This document shows positions 1-8,789 of a stretch of DNA of 64,000 nt, in pieces. How positions within the stretch are numbered: the stretch's first letter is position 1; each line of letters begins with the position of its first letter. Both the position numbers and the translations under genes were made by a program. Source of the stretch: Agromyces mangrovi (GTDB taxonomy: Bacteria; Actinomycetota; Actinomycetes; Actinomycetales; Microbacteriaceae); NCBI RefSeq assembly GCF_030296695.1, contig NZ_AP027737.1:1054001-1118000 (forward strand), in the 5' to 3' direction. The notes beneath the pieces are model-generated. The model worked only from the letters and a program-made list of their open reading frames with translations, was not told the DNA's origin and ran no database searches.

Positions 1-332
1 TTCGCCGGCGGCCTTGGCCTTGAGGTCCCAGATGGCGGAGTCGAGGGTGGCGATGCCCCCGTAGGTCGCACCGGCGTGGCTCGACTTGAAGACCTGGGCG
101 AGCATGCGGTCGAACAGCGCCGAGACGCTGCGCGGGTCCTCCCCTCGATCGCCGGGAAGAGGCGGGCGAGGTCGGCGTGCGAGCCGATGCCGGCGCCCTC
201 GAGGCCGGTGTCGGTCTCGAGGATGACGATGGGGACGTCGGTGACGGCATCGGGGATGTGGCCGTTGGCGTCGCCGATGGCTCGCCGCCATTCGTGCTGC
301 GCGGTGAGGGTGCGATACCCGGTGATCTTCAT
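1..332 (-). CDS. Enolase-superfamily sugar-acid dehydratase or racemase, N-terminal part (runs off window; frameshifted)
   Basis: The first 110 or so residues of an enolase-superfamily (mandelate racemase/muconate lactonizing type) protein. It begins MKITGYRTLTAQ and contains the N-terminal capping-domain pattern, ending near GGIATLDSAIWDLKAKAAGE. The start ATG at 332 has an AAGGA site four bases upstream. The reading frame breaks at the C-run at 141-144: before it the protein reads FPAIEG, and one added base restores EDPRSVSALFDRMLAQVF. The barrel domain with metal ligands lies outside the window, so the substrate cannot be named. It is divergent from a GntR/FCD regulator, which commonly controls such sugar-acid dehydratases. 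The family is clear; the frameshift is probably a homopolymer error. Confidence 0.7.
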   Translation of the reverse strand, partial: MKITGYRTLTAQHEWRRAIGDANGHIPDAVTDVPIVILETDTGLEGAGIGSHADLARLFPAIEGRTRAASRRCSTACSPRSSSRATPVRPTGASPPSTPPSGTSRPRPPA

Positions 333-371
333 ATCGTCCTTGATGTCGTCACGCGGTAGGATTCAACATAC

Positions 372-400
372 ATCATACAACTTTACGGAGCGGATGTCAC
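372..400 (-). promoter_or_regulatory. Promoter of the enolase-superfamily gene with possible GntR site
   Basis: On the minus strand GTGACA (395-400) and TATGAT (372-377) are separated by 17 bp, a good sigma-A-type promoter about 40 bp before the start codon. The -10 region sits in an AT-rich tract containing a direct repeat of TGTATG with 7-bp period, a candidate site for the adjacent GntR regulator. The tract shares TATGTT with the operator region near 7004. Confidence 0.5.
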
Positions 401-460
401 GGGGCAGCGTCGCCCGGCCCGGTCGCCACCGGGCGGGGCGCCGATGCCTCGCGACCGCCG

Positions 461-541
461 GGGGCGACCTCCCGCCGCAGGGAGCGTCCTCCCCGACCGC
501 GGGAGTGTCCTCCCCCGCAGCGGGAGCGTCCTCCCGACCGC
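461..541. repeat. Tandem hairpin repeats, about 20 bp unit, three clear copies plus one degenerate
   Basis: Copies of GGGAGCGTCCTCCC followed by GACCGC-like sequence start at 480, 501 and 522, with a weaker copy from about 461. Each unit contains its own small inverted repeat GGGAG/CTCCC. They lie just upstream of the -10 box of the GntR gene. They could be operators or a small slippage array. Confidence 0.6.
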
Positions 542-556
542 GCCGGACCCGACCGT

Positions 557-562
557 TAGGAT
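557..562 (+). promoter_or_regulatory. -10 box, probably giving a leaderless GntR transcript
   Basis: TAGGAT ends 7 nt before the ATG at 570, the spacing expected if transcription starts at the start codon. No convincing -35 is visible. Confidence 0.45.
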
Positions 563-569
563 GCAAGCC

Positions 570-1364
570 ATGTCCAACCCCGCCGGCCTTCCGAGCACGG
601 GTGTGCCGAGCACCGGTTCCGGCGCCTCCGGCTCGCCCGCCATCCTCGGCGCGGGCAGCCGCCGCACGCCGAATGCCCGACTCGGTGTCGTCGTCGTGCA
701 CGACCTGGTCAGCGCGATCGTGACCGGCGAGGTGCAGCCCGGCGACCTCCTCCCGACCGAGTCGGTGCTCACCGAGCACTTCGGCGTGAGCCGCACCGTG
801 ATCCGCGAGTCGGTGAAGCGGCTCGAGGAGAAGGGGCTCGTGCGCGTCACCCAGGGGCGCGGTACCGAGATCACCGACCCGTCCGAGTGGAACATCCTCG
901 ACCGGGTCGTGCTGGGCGCATTCGTCGAGCACGACGCGACGCTCGGCATCCTCGACGAGATCGCGGTGATCCGCGCGCAGCTCGAGTCGGTCATGGCGGC
1001 CGGCTGCGCCTCGCGGCGGAGCGATGCCGACCTCGACGCCCTGCGCGCCGCCATGGAGGAGATGCACCGCACGGTCGACGACACCGAGGGCTTCGCGCAG
1101 TCCGACATCGACTTCCACGTGCTCGTGATGGACATCTCGGGCAACCGGCTGGCCGAGGGCATCGCGCGCACGCTCGTCGCGCGCGCACGCGACAACTCGC
1201 GCTTCTACGGCGCGCCCGGCCCCGAGGCGCCGACCGAGACGCTGGCCGAGCACGAGGCGATCCTCGACGCGATCGCCGCGGGCGATGCGGAGGCGGCCGC
1301 GCGCCTCATGTCCGACCACATCACCACCGCCTGGGAGCGTCGCCGCATCCCCCGCGAGGCCTGA
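570..1364 (+). CDS. GntR-family transcriptional regulator, FCD subfamily
   Basis: A 264-residue regulator. After a low-complexity N-terminus, a winged helix-turn-helix spans about residues 38-105 (LLPTESVLTEHFGVSRT, then VIRESVKRLEEKGLV). An FCD effector domain follows, with the expected acidic and histidine metal-ligand positions (IDFHVLVMD, LAEHEAILDAI, MSDHI). FCD regulators usually repress sugar-acid or amino-acid catabolic genes and release DNA on binding a carboxylate. The divergent enolase-superfamily gene is the obvious target. The start at 570 is preferred over 444 and 561 because the upstream reading frame runs through the tandem repeats and the -10 box. Confidence 0.85.
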   Translation: MSNPAGLPSTGVPSTGSGASGSPAILGAGSRRTPNARLGVVVVHDLVSAIVTGEVQPGDLLPTESVLTEHFGVSRTVIRESVKRLEEKGLVRVTQGRGTEITDPSEWNILDRVVLGAFVEHDATLGILDEIAVIRAQLESVMAAGCASRRSDADLDALRAAMEEMHRTVDDTEGFAQSDIDFHVLVMDISGNRLAEGIARTLVARARDNSRFYGAPGPEAPTETLAEHEAILDAIAAGDAEAAARLMSDHITTAWERRRIPREA

Positions 1365-1397
1365 CGCGCAAGCGGCGCCCCACACGGCACCCCGCCC

Positions 1398-1653
1398 CTC
1401 GATTCGGCACGCTGAACTCGTTTCGGCAGGTCGAGTTCGACGTGCCCAACCGCGTTCGACGTGCTGGAGCGACGCGCACGTGCCCGGTCTTCCCGCACCG
1501 GCACGTGCCGATCACACCGGCCCGCGTTGTTCACGCGGGCACGCGCTGCAGCACGGGCCGGTGCGACTTCGACGGGCCGGCGTGACTGGCACGTGCCCGG
1601 TCGGCGCCGCACCAGCGTGGAGCGGGCACCCGGCACGTGCCGGGATGCGGCCT
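1398..1653. repeat. Intergenic repeat family A, copy 1 (GCACGTGC palindromes)
   Basis: This stretch between two genes holds no credible ORF. It contains repeated CGGCACGTGCCG-type palindromes (around 1476, 1500, 1580 and 1632) and TTCGACGTGCC words. The 20-mer CACCGGCACGTGCCGATCAC at 1496-1515 recurs exactly at 15635-15654. It lies beyond the 3' ends of the flanking GntR and beta-helix genes. Confidence 0.7.
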
Positions 1654-1666
1654 TCGAGTGGGCGCG

Positions 1667-3876
1667 TCAGCCCTGGGCGCGGGCGAACTGGTCGCGGCGC
1701 GTGCGCGCGGCGAGCGGGTGCAGGCGGTCGGCCACGGGGCGCGGGCCGGCGCCGGAGACGTCGGGCACGCGGATGCCGAGGTCGTGCACCGGGGAGTCGT
1801 CGGCCACGGCGAACTCGCGGCGGGTGCCGGGCTCGCCGGAGGCATCCGCTCGCCCCTCGGCGGACTCGCCCGAGAGCTCGCCCGACGGGGAATCGACGAA
1901 CCGCGGGTCAGCGACGACCGAGTGCCGGTCGTGCCCGAGCTCGCGCCACGCGTCGTCCATCGGCTCGACGATCGACCACTCGAGCCGACCATCGGGCCCC
2001 GCCGCCTTCTCGCCGTTCGCCGCGAGCACGGCACCGGCGACCGGCGCCTCGTCCCAGAACAGGTTGAGGTCGCTCACGATCGTGTACTCGCGCAGGTCGC
2101 GCGGGCCGGGCGTGCCGGTGAAGCCGGGCGACGACGAGCCCAGCAGCAGGTTGCGCTCCATCGTGAAGGACACGAGCTGCTCGGGCCGCGTGATCGACAC
2201 CTGCCCGTTGCCGCCGTAGGCGAACACGTTGTGGCGGATGATCGACTCGCGCCCGTAGTGGTGGTGGTAGCACTGGCTCGACACGTGGTGCACCACGTTG
2301 TCCTCGATCACGACGTGGCTCGAGCCCTCGTCGAGGTAGATGCCCCAGCCACCGTAGTTCGCGCACTCCACGTCGTGGATGTGGTTGCCGCGCACGACCG
2401 TCCCGGGCGCGATGCCGAGCAGGTAGACCCCGCCCATGTCGTTGAGCAGCCCCTGGCCGAGGTCGTGGATGTGGTTGCCGACCACGAGGTTGCCCTGCGA
2501 GGGGCTGTCCTCGTAGTCCCACATCCAGCCGACCGAGATGCCGGTGTAGAAGAAGTCGCGGATGCGGTTGTGCGCGATCACGTTGTGCGCGCCGTGCTGG
2601 AAGAGCACCGCGACGCAGCTCGGGTAGACGCGCCCGCCGCGCTCGATGTCGTTGTCGCTGACCTCGTTCGAGCGATTGAAGTCGGCGGATGTCGCGTCGA
2701 CCGAGCCCCCGAGCGCACCGCGCCCGCACCCAGGTCGACGAACCGCGACCCGCTCACGAGGTTGCCGCGGCTGCCCGGGCCGAGGCTCAGGCCGTAGCCG
2801 CCGACGTGCGAGATCGCACCGTCGACGAACGCGCACGAGCGCGCCCCGTCGAACTGCACGGCCGCCGGCACGGTGCTCGCCGCCTGCACGTCGGCCGCGA
2901 ACGGCACGTCGGTCGGCAGCACCGGGTCCTCGCGCACGCCGAACGGCGGCACCGCGGGCGGCACCTCGGCGAAGTCGGCGTAGGCGAACGAGACGCCCTC
3001 GAAGCGCACCTCGCGCACCGGGGCGGCCCCGGTGCCGGTCAGGCGCACGAACACGTCGAGCACCGGCATCCGCACGTCGAGGTCGTCGGCGGTCTCGCCG
3101 GGCCGCGGCAGGTAGAGCACCTGCGGCCCGTCGGCGCCGGCGAGCAGGCCGGTCGCGTCGAGGTACCACTCGCCGGGCACGTGCCCGAACGACTCGGCCA
3201 CGTTCTCGAGGCGGTAGCGCGCGAACGTCTGCGCCGCGTCGTCGCGCAACGCGAAGATGCTGCGCAGCGAGCTCGCGATCTCGCGCCGGTCGCGGTCGAT
3301 CGACGTGATCGGCATGCGCTCCTGCACCCAGTAGTGGGGCACGACGACCTCGACCCGCTCGGGTTCGGCCAGTTCCGGCACATCCCCGGACGCGTACGTG
3401 AACCGATCGGCGCCGTCGAACAGCGTCTCGACGAAGCCGGCGGTCGGGTCGAGCCCCGCGACCGACTCCATGCGCAGGAACCCGCCGCCGACCGGGAACG
3501 ACGGGCGCGGCGCCCGCTCCCCGCCGACGTACAGCGCACGCCCGCGCGCGGCCGGCGCGGGGGCGGCCAGCGCCGACACCCCGTTCACGTCCACGGACCG
3601 CCACCCGGTCACCGGCACCGCACCCTCGAACACCGGCGGCGCCGCATCGTCGAGTGCCGAGAACGTCGTGAACGAGTCATCCGGCCCGAGCTCGAGGGTC
3701 TCCGACTGCCGGTACACCCCGCCCATCAGCCAGACGACCGCCCGCTGCCCGGGTGCCCGGCGCTGCCGCACCAGGCGCATCGCCGAGTGCAGGTCGCGCA
3801 CGGGATACCCGCGCGAGCCGTCGCCGTAGACCGAGCCCTCCGGACCCGCGTACACCTCGATCCGGTCGGTCGTCAT
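1667..3876 (-). CDS. Cytoplasmic right-handed parallel beta-helix protein, GH141-like (frameshifted)
   Basis: Restored length is 736 residues. The N-terminal half has the pattern seen in beta-helix glycosidases of the GH141 type (ARYRLENVAES, PGEWYLDATG, QVLYLPRPGE). The C-terminal half is a parallel beta-helix rich in NHIHD, NVVHH and NVFAYGG turns. The frame breaks between GAVR and GGSVDATSADF near 2706-2715, next to a C5 run; one added base fixes it. There is no signal peptide, so it acts inside the cell. It is the last gene of the ABC-importer operon, 3 bp after the permease stop, so it probably processes the imported oligosaccharide. A fucosidase role is inferred from GH141 and the fucose genes nearby. 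Polysaccharide lyase or isomerase activity remains possible. Confidence 0.65.
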
Positions 3877-3879
3877 GGC

Positions 3880-4707
3880 CTAGCCCTTCGTCGCGCCCGC
3901 GGTGACACCCGCCGTGATCTGCCGCTGGAAGATCAGGTAGACCACCACGAGGGGCAGCACCACGAGCAGCACGCCGGCGAGGTAGGTCGGCACGTTGTCG
4001 GGGTACTGGCCGCGCAGCGCGCTCACCCCCACCATCACCGTACGTTGGTCGGGCGACTGCATCACGAGCAGTGCGATGAGGATGTCGTTCCAGCAGAACA
4101 GCGCGTTCAGGATGCCCATCGACAGCAGCGCGGGCTTGCCGAGCGGCAGCATGATGCGGCCCCACACGCCCCACAGGTTGTTGCCGTCGACACGCGCCGC
4201 CTCGGTGATCTCCTTCGGTATGCCCGAGTAGAACGAGGCCATGAAGAACACCGTGAACGGCAGGAACTGGGAGACATAGGCGATGATCAACCCCGCGTAG
4301 GTGTTGATCGTGCCCATGTCGCTCATCAGCTTGATGAACGGCACCATGATCACCTGGAACGGGATCATCATCGTGCCGAGGATCACGAGGAACATGACCC
4401 GGTTGCCGCGGAACGTCAGGTGGCTGATCGCGTACCCCGCCATCGAAGCGAGGATCAGGATGATCACGACGGATGCCACCGTGACGATGATCGAGTTCAG
4501 GTAGTAGCGCCCCATGTTCGCCTGGTTCCAGGCGTCCACGAAGTTCTGGATGTTGAACGTCGTCGTCACGCCCAGCCGGTCGAGCACGTACTCGCGGCGG
4601 TCCTTCAGGGCGATGTTGACGGCGTACACCATCGGGTAGATGGTCGCGACGGCCAGCAGCGCCATCGGGATGGCGATGACCCATCGCGAGATGCGTTCGG
4701 CGCGCAT
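3880..4707 (-). CDS. ABC sugar transporter permease (CUT1, MalG type)
   Basis: A 275-residue membrane protein with six predicted hydrophobic segments. The cytoplasmic EAA loop reads EAARVDGNNLWGVWGRIMLP, as in CUT1 importers. It pairs with the upstream permease to form the channel, and the ATPase is not encoded here (CUT1 systems often share a distant MsmK-type ATPase). The start at 4707 is chosen because its GAAGGAG site lies 5 nt upstream, and the ATG overlaps the preceding stop as TGATG. The GTG at 4710 would be too close to that site. Confidence 0.9.
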   Translation of the reverse strand: MRAERISRWVIAIPMALLAVATIYPMVYAVNIALKDRREYVLDRLGVTTTFNIQNFVDAWNQANMGRYYLNSIIVTVASVVIILILASMAGYAISHLTFRGNRVMFLVILGTMMIPFQVIMVPFIKLMSDMGTINTYAGLIIAYVSQFLPFTVFFMASFYSGIPKEITEAARVDGNNLWGVWGRIMLPLGKPALLSMGILNALFCWNDILIALLVMQSPDQRTVMVGVSALRGQYPDNVPTYLAGVLLVVLPLVVVYLIFQRQITAGVTAGATKG

Positions 4708-5660
4708 CACGACTCCTTCGTGGCGCGACGGAGCACGCGGATCTGGATGAGCCCGATCACGAGCACGATCAGCAGCAGGAACACGGATGCCGCGGAGGCC
4801 AGCGCCGGGCGCGCCTCGCCGTTGAGCTTCCAGATGAGGAACTCGGGCAGGTACGACGCCGCGCCGGGGCCGCCGGCCGTCATCGTGTACAGCAGGCCGA
4901 AGAGGCCGGTGAGCATGCCGATGGTGGTCGTGACGAACACGAACTGGATGGTCTGGCTGAGACCGGGGATGATCACGTGCCAGATGGTCTGCGGGAAGTT
5001 CGCCCCGTCGATCTTGGCCGCGTCGAGCAGCTGCTGGTCGAGGGTCGAGAAGCCGGCCAGGAAGATGACCAGCGCCATGCCGAAGGTCGCCCAGATGTGC
5101 ACCGTGAGCACGCTCGGCAGCGCGGTCATGGTCTGGCCGAGGTAGTCGACCGTGGGCAGCCCCACGCTCTCGGCCATGGCGTTCAGCGGGCCGTTCGCGC
5201 CGAGCACGATGTTGAAGATCGCGCCGATGATGATCGGCGAGAGCACCACCGGCAGGAAGTAGACGCTGCGGTAGAACTTGTGCCCCGGCACCTTGATGAA
5301 GATGAACGTCGCGAGCAGCCCGGCTACCAGCACCTCGAGCGGCACGAACAACAGCACCACGAGCACATTGCGGGCGGATGCCTGGAAGCGCTCGTCCTGC
5401 AGGAGGAAGAGGTAGTTGTCGAAGCCGACGAAGACGCCGTTGAGCTCCTGGTCTCCGGTGAAGGAGAAGTTGATGCCGAGCAGCAACGGGTAGATCCGGA
5501 ACACCAGGAGGATCAGCAGGACCGGCAGTACCAGCAGGTACGGGGTCACCGTCTCCGAGGTGATCTTGCGCTTGCGCCGCGGCACCTTGGGGGTGCGCCG
5601 CGGCCAGCCCGGGCTGGGGTCCGAGAGGACCACAGCCCGGGTGGACGTGGGGGCGGTCAT
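4707..5660 (-). CDS. ABC sugar transporter permease (CUT1, MalF type)
   Basis: A 317-residue permease with a cytoplasmic N-terminal tail rich in Arg and Lys (about residues 1-35), then six hydrophobic segments. The EAA-like loop is LDAAKIDGANFPQTIWHVIIP. It starts 2 bp after the binding-protein stop codon and overlaps the next permease, showing tight operon organisation. It forms the heterodimeric channel with the 3880-4707 product. The substrate is probably a fucose-containing or related oligosaccharide, inferred from neighbours. Confidence 0.9.
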   Translation of the reverse strand: MTAPTSTRAVVLSDPSPGWPRRTPKVPRRKRKITSETVTPYLLVLPVLLILLVFRIYPLLLGINFSFTGDQELNGVFVGFDNYLFLLQDERFQASARNVLVVLLFVPLEVLVAGLLATFIFIKVPGHKFYRSVYFLPVVLSPIIIGAIFNIVLGANGPLNAMAESVGLPTVDYLGQTMTALPSVLTVHIWATFGMALVIFLAGFSTLDQQLLDAAKIDGANFPQTIWHVIIPGLSQTIQFVFVTTTIGMLTGLFGLLYTMTAGGPGAASYLPEFLIWKLNGEARPALASAASVFLLLIVLVIGLIQIRVLRRATKES

Positions 5661-5662
5661 GA

Positions 5663-6922
5663 TCAGCCTTCCGAAGCCGCCAGCTGGCTCGCCGCGTCGT
5701 CGACGGTCACCTCGCCGACCAGCATCTGCTGGCCGAGGCGGTGGAGCAGGTCGAGCGTGTCGCCGCCGAGCGCCGTGTGCAGGAGCGGCTTGCTGCCGGG
5801 CAGCTCGGCCACGATGTCCTGCGCGGACTGGATGTCGGTGTCGAGCTCGATGGTCGTGTCGGAGACGATCTGGCCGCCGGCGATCGAGTAGTTCGCCAGC
5901 GCGTCGCGGTCGACGGTCGCCTTGATCCAGTCGACGCCGAGGTCGAGCTTGTCCTCGTTGAGCACGCCGTAGCCGATGCCGCCCTCGATGGGCAGCGCGA
6001 GCGTGGTGCCGTCGTTGACCGTGACCGGCATCATGAAGCCGAGGTCGTCGCCGAGGAAGTCGTCGAACTGCTTCCAGTGGGCGATGCCCGACGAGAGGCC
6101 GATGACCATCGCGGCGCTGCCGCCGGAGAACAGGTCGAACGAGTCGTTGAACATGGCGGTCGAGTTCGCGCCGTCGTTGTACCAGCCGTCGGCCGCGGTG
6201 TCGGCCCAGAGCTGCAGCACCTGCTTGGAGTGCTCCGACTCCCAGTCGCGCTCGCCGTCGATCCAGGCGTCGTACTCCTCGGGCGTGAAGATGCCCGAGC
6301 CGAAGCCCGACATGAAGAACTCGATGCCGAGGCCCTCCTTGTTGCCGAGCGCGAAGCACGACACGTCGGTGCTGCTCGCGATGGTGTCGCACGCGTCGGC
6401 CAGCTCGTCCCACGTGGTCGGCGGGTTCTCGGGGTCGAGGCCGGCCTCGGCGAAGATCGCCTTGTTGTAGTAGATCGGGAAGCCCTGGAGGAACATCGGG
6501 GCGGAGTAGATCTCCCCGCCGTCCTCGAAGGCGGGCCAGCCGGCGAGCTGGTCGTAGATGTCGGCGAGCTCGTCGGTGACCGGCGTGAGCTGGTTGGTGC
6601 GCGACTTCAGCTGCGTGCCGCCGTTGAACAGGGCCAGGTCGGGACCGGTGCCGGCCTCGATCGCCGAGCCGAGCAGCGTGTAGTACTGGTCGAACGGCTG
6701 CGAGACGATCTCGACCTCGACGTCGGGGTGCTGCTCGGCGAAGACCGCGAGCACCTCGTCCTGGTACGCGGATGCCGCGTCGTCGGAGTTGCCCCAGTTC
6801 CAGACGACGAGCGTGCCGTCTTCGGCCGACTCTCCGGTGGGGGTGGATGCTGCGCCGCCACAGGCGGAGAGGGCGAGAACCGCCCCGACTCCGATGGCGA
6901 CCGGTGCTACGAACCGCTTCAT
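5663..6922 (-). CDS. ABC sugar-binding lipoprotein (family 1 extracellular solute-binding)
   Basis: A 419-residue lipoprotein. The signal peptide ends in the lipobox LSAC at about residues 20-23, so the mature protein is membrane-anchored. The fold signature (LVVWNWGNSDD, then a large alpha/beta body with PTTWDELADAC) matches sugar-binding proteins of CUT1 importers. It is the first gene of the importer and beta-helix operon. The ATG at 6922 (MKRF) is preferred over 6937 because it gives a normal signal peptide and has AGAGG about 9 nt upstream. Many acidic residues are typical of secreted proteins. Confidence 0.9.
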   Translation of the reverse strand: MKRFVAPVAIGVGAVLALSACGGAASTPTGESAEDGTLVVWNWGNSDDAASAYQDEVLAVFAEQHPDVEVEIVSQPFDQYYTLLGSAIEAGTGPDLALFNGGTQLKSRTNQLTPVTDELADIYDQLAGWPAFEDGGEIYSAPMFLQGFPIYYNKAIFAEAGLDPENPPTTWDELADACDTIASSTDVSCFALGNKEGLGIEFFMSGFGSGIFTPEEYDAWIDGERDWESEHSKQVLQLWADTAADGWYNDGANSTAMFNDSFDLFSGGSAAMVIGLSSGIAHWKQFDDFLGDDLGFMMPVTVNDGTTLALPIEGGIGYGVLNEDKLDLGVDWIKATVDRDALANYSIAGGQIVSDTTIELDTDIQSAQDIVAELPGSKPLLHTALGGDTLDLLHRLGQQMLVGEVTVDDAASQLAASEG

Positions 6923-7003
6923 TGCGATGCCTCTCATCTCTGGGAATGCGTGCCGGCACCGCGGGTCGACGGTGACAGGCGACAGGAACTTCTGCTGGGA
7001 GCA

Positions 7004-7032
7004 AACATACTACGTATCATCACTACGGTCAA
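7004..7032 (-). promoter_or_regulatory. Promoter of the ABC/beta-helix operon with GntR-type operator
   Basis: On the minus strand TTGACC (7027-7032) and TATGTT (7004-7009) are 17 bp apart. The inverted repeat ATAC-TAC-GTAT at 7007-7017 overlaps the -10 box, a layout suited to repression. The short spaced repeat is of the kind bound by GntR/FCD proteins, two of which are encoded nearby. Confidence 0.6.
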
Positions 7033-7082
7033 ACACTCATCCGATGACCGCCCCTCCGGTGCGCGCGCAGGCGCCCGGACAC

Positions 7083-7117
7083 GACGGCGGGCCGGGGAGT
7101 CTCCCCGGCCCGCCGTC
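7083..7117 (-). terminator. Strong intrinsic hairpin after the SDR gene
   Basis: A perfect 17-bp GC-rich stem, GACGGCGGGCCGGGGAG paired to its complement, lies 15 bp past the stop of the SDR gene at 7133. It separates the fucose-degradation genes from the ABC operon. Confidence 0.8.
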
Positions 7118-7132
7118 GATTCTCTCCCGCGA

Positions 7133-7891
7133 TCAGCCCTTCTGGCGAACCCGCAGGTGCGTCACCCCCGCATCGACGTCGAGCGAGATGCCCGCGATCG
7201 ACACCGAGCGCGGGTTCGCGAGGTACAGCACGGCCGCCGCGACCTCCTCGGGCGTCACCATGCGACCCGTCGCCTGGCGGGCGTCGAGCGCGGCACGCTC
7301 GGCGACCGGGTCGTCGAAGCCCTGCAGCATCCGCTCGACGAACGGGGTGTACACGGTCGCCGGGCTCACGCAGTTGACCCGCACGCCCTCGGCGATGTGG
7401 TCGGTCGCCATCGCGTAGGTGAGTGCCATCACCGCACCCTTCGACGCGCCGTAGACCGCGCGCTGGGGCAGGCCGTTGAGCGCCGCGATCGAGCACATGT
7501 TGACGATCGCCGCGTGCTCCGACTTCCGCAGCCAGGGCAGCGCGGCCGCGCTCACCCGGGCCATGCCCACCACGTTCACGTCGAGCACGCGGGCCCACTC
7601 GTCGTCGGATGCCTCCTCGACGGTGCCCACCGAGCTCACGCCGGTGTTGTTCACGAGCACGTCGATGCCGCCGTGGTCGGCCGCGACCCGCGCGATCGCC
7701 GCCTCCACCGAGGAACGATCACGCACGTCGGCCGTGTACCCGGCGATCCCGTCGGGCAGTCCGCCGGCATTCAGGTCGAGCACCGCGACGGTCGCACCCT
7801 CCGCGGCGAGCGCGGTGGCGGTTGCGAGCCCGATGCCGGATGCCCCGCCGGTGACGACCGCGACGAGGCCGGTGAAGTCGCCGGCGCTCAT
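7133..7891 (-). CDS. SDR oxidoreductase, probable 2-keto-3-deoxy-L-fuconate dehydrogenase
   Basis: A 252-residue classical short-chain dehydrogenase. The NAD-binding TGGASGIG lies near residues 14-21, followed by LVNNTG and the active-site YGASKGA (YxxxK). Its start overlaps the stop of the FAH-family hydrolase by ATGA, so the two are translationally coupled. In the non-phosphorylated L-fucose/L-rhamnose route an SDR oxidises the 2-keto-3-deoxy acid to the 2,4-diketo acid that the FAH-family enzyme cleaves. Gene order supports this role. The exact sugar is inferred. Confidence 0.8.
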   Translation of the reverse strand: MSAGDFTGLVAVVTGGASGIGLATATALAAEGATVAVLDLNAGGLPDGIAGYTADVRDRSSVEAAIARVAADHGGIDVLVNNTGVSSVGTVEEASDDEWARVLDVNVVGMARVSAAALPWLRKSEHAAIVNMCSIAALNGLPQRAVYGASKGAVMALTYAMATDHIAEGVRVNCVSPATVYTPFVERMLQGFDDPVAERAALDARQATGRMVTPEEVAAAVLYLANPRSVSIAGISLDVDAGVTHLRVRQKG

Positions 7892-8739
7892 GCCTGCACC
7901 ATCCGCTGCTCCTGGCGGCCGAGCCCGTCGATCTCGAGGGACACGACATCGCCCTCGCGCAGGTAGGGGTTGCCCTCGATGCCGAGCGCGACGCCGGCCG
8001 GGGTTCCCGTGTTCAGCACGTCGCCCGGGTGCAGCACCATGAACTGGCTGAGGTACCAGATGACGTGCGCGACGTCGAAGATCATGGTCGCGGTCGTGCC
8101 GTCCTGGTGCATGGTGCCGTTCACCGAGAGGCGCAGCCCGAGCGCCTGCGGGTCGGGCACCTCGGATGCGGGCACCAGCGCCGGCCCGAAGGGGTTGAAC
8201 GTCTCGCAGCTCTTGCCCTTGTCCCACTGGCCGCCGCGCTCGAGCTGGAACTCGCGCTCCGAGACGTCGTGCGAGGTGGCGTATCCGGCGACGTGCGCGA
8301 GCGCGTCGGCGGGCGACTCCAGGTAGCGGGCCGTCGTGCCGATCACGACGCCGAGCTCGACCTCCCAGTCGGTCTTGGTCGAGTTCCGCGGGATGAGCAC
8401 GTCGTCGTAGGGGCCGACCATGGTCGACGGGTCCTTCATGAAGACGACCGGCTCGTCCGGCACCGCGAGGCCCGACTCCTCCGCGTGGTCGCGGTAGTTG
8501 AGGCCGATGCAGACGATCTTGCCGGGGCGGGCGATCGGGGCGCCGACGCGCAGGCCCGCGGCATCCGGCAGCACCGGCAGTTCACCGGCGTCGAGCGCGG
8601 CGCGGGCGCGGGCGATGCCGTCGGCGGCGAGGAAGGCGCCGTCGATGTCGGCGGTCAGGCCGCGCAGGTCGTAGCTGGTGCCCTCGTGCTGGAGGACGGG
8701 GATCTCCTCGCCGGGGGCGCCGAGGCGGGCGATGTTCAC
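7888..8739 (-). CDS. FAH-family hydrolase, probable 2,4-diketo-3-deoxy-L-fuconate hydrolase
   Basis: A 283-residue fumarylacetoacetate-hydrolase-family protein. Key elements are GKIVCIGLNYRDHAEE (about residues 72-87), the metal-ligand region TDWEVELGVVIG, and the C-terminal LNTGTPAGVALG. Members with this length and context cleave 2,4-diketo-3-deoxy acids to pyruvate and an alpha-hydroxy acid, here L-lactate. The start is GTG at 8739 with AAAGGAA upstream. It is divergent from the GntR regulator at 8790 with only 50 bp between, so the regulator probably controls this promoter. Confidence 0.82.
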   Translation of the reverse strand: MNIARLGAPGEEIPVLQHEGTSYDLRGLTADIDGAFLAADGIARARAALDAGELPVLPDAAGLRVGAPIARPGKIVCIGLNYRDHAEESGLAVPDEPVVFMKDPSTMVGPYDDVLIPRNSTKTDWEVELGVVIGTTARYLESPADALAHVAGYATSHDVSEREFQLERGGQWDKGKSCETFNPFGPALVPASEVPDPQALGLRLSVNGTMHQDGTTATMIFDVAHVIWYLSQFMVLHPGDVLNTGTPAGVALGIEGNPYLREGDVVSLEIDGLGRQEQRMVQA

Positions 8740-8789
8740 GGGGTGGTTCCTTTCGGTCGAACTCGGGGTCGTGGTGCAAGAATGGTCAG

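Noticed and set aside
2689..5145. An 818-codon plus-strand frame opposite the beta-helix and permease genes
   Set aside because: It is an antisense shadow with no recognisable domain.
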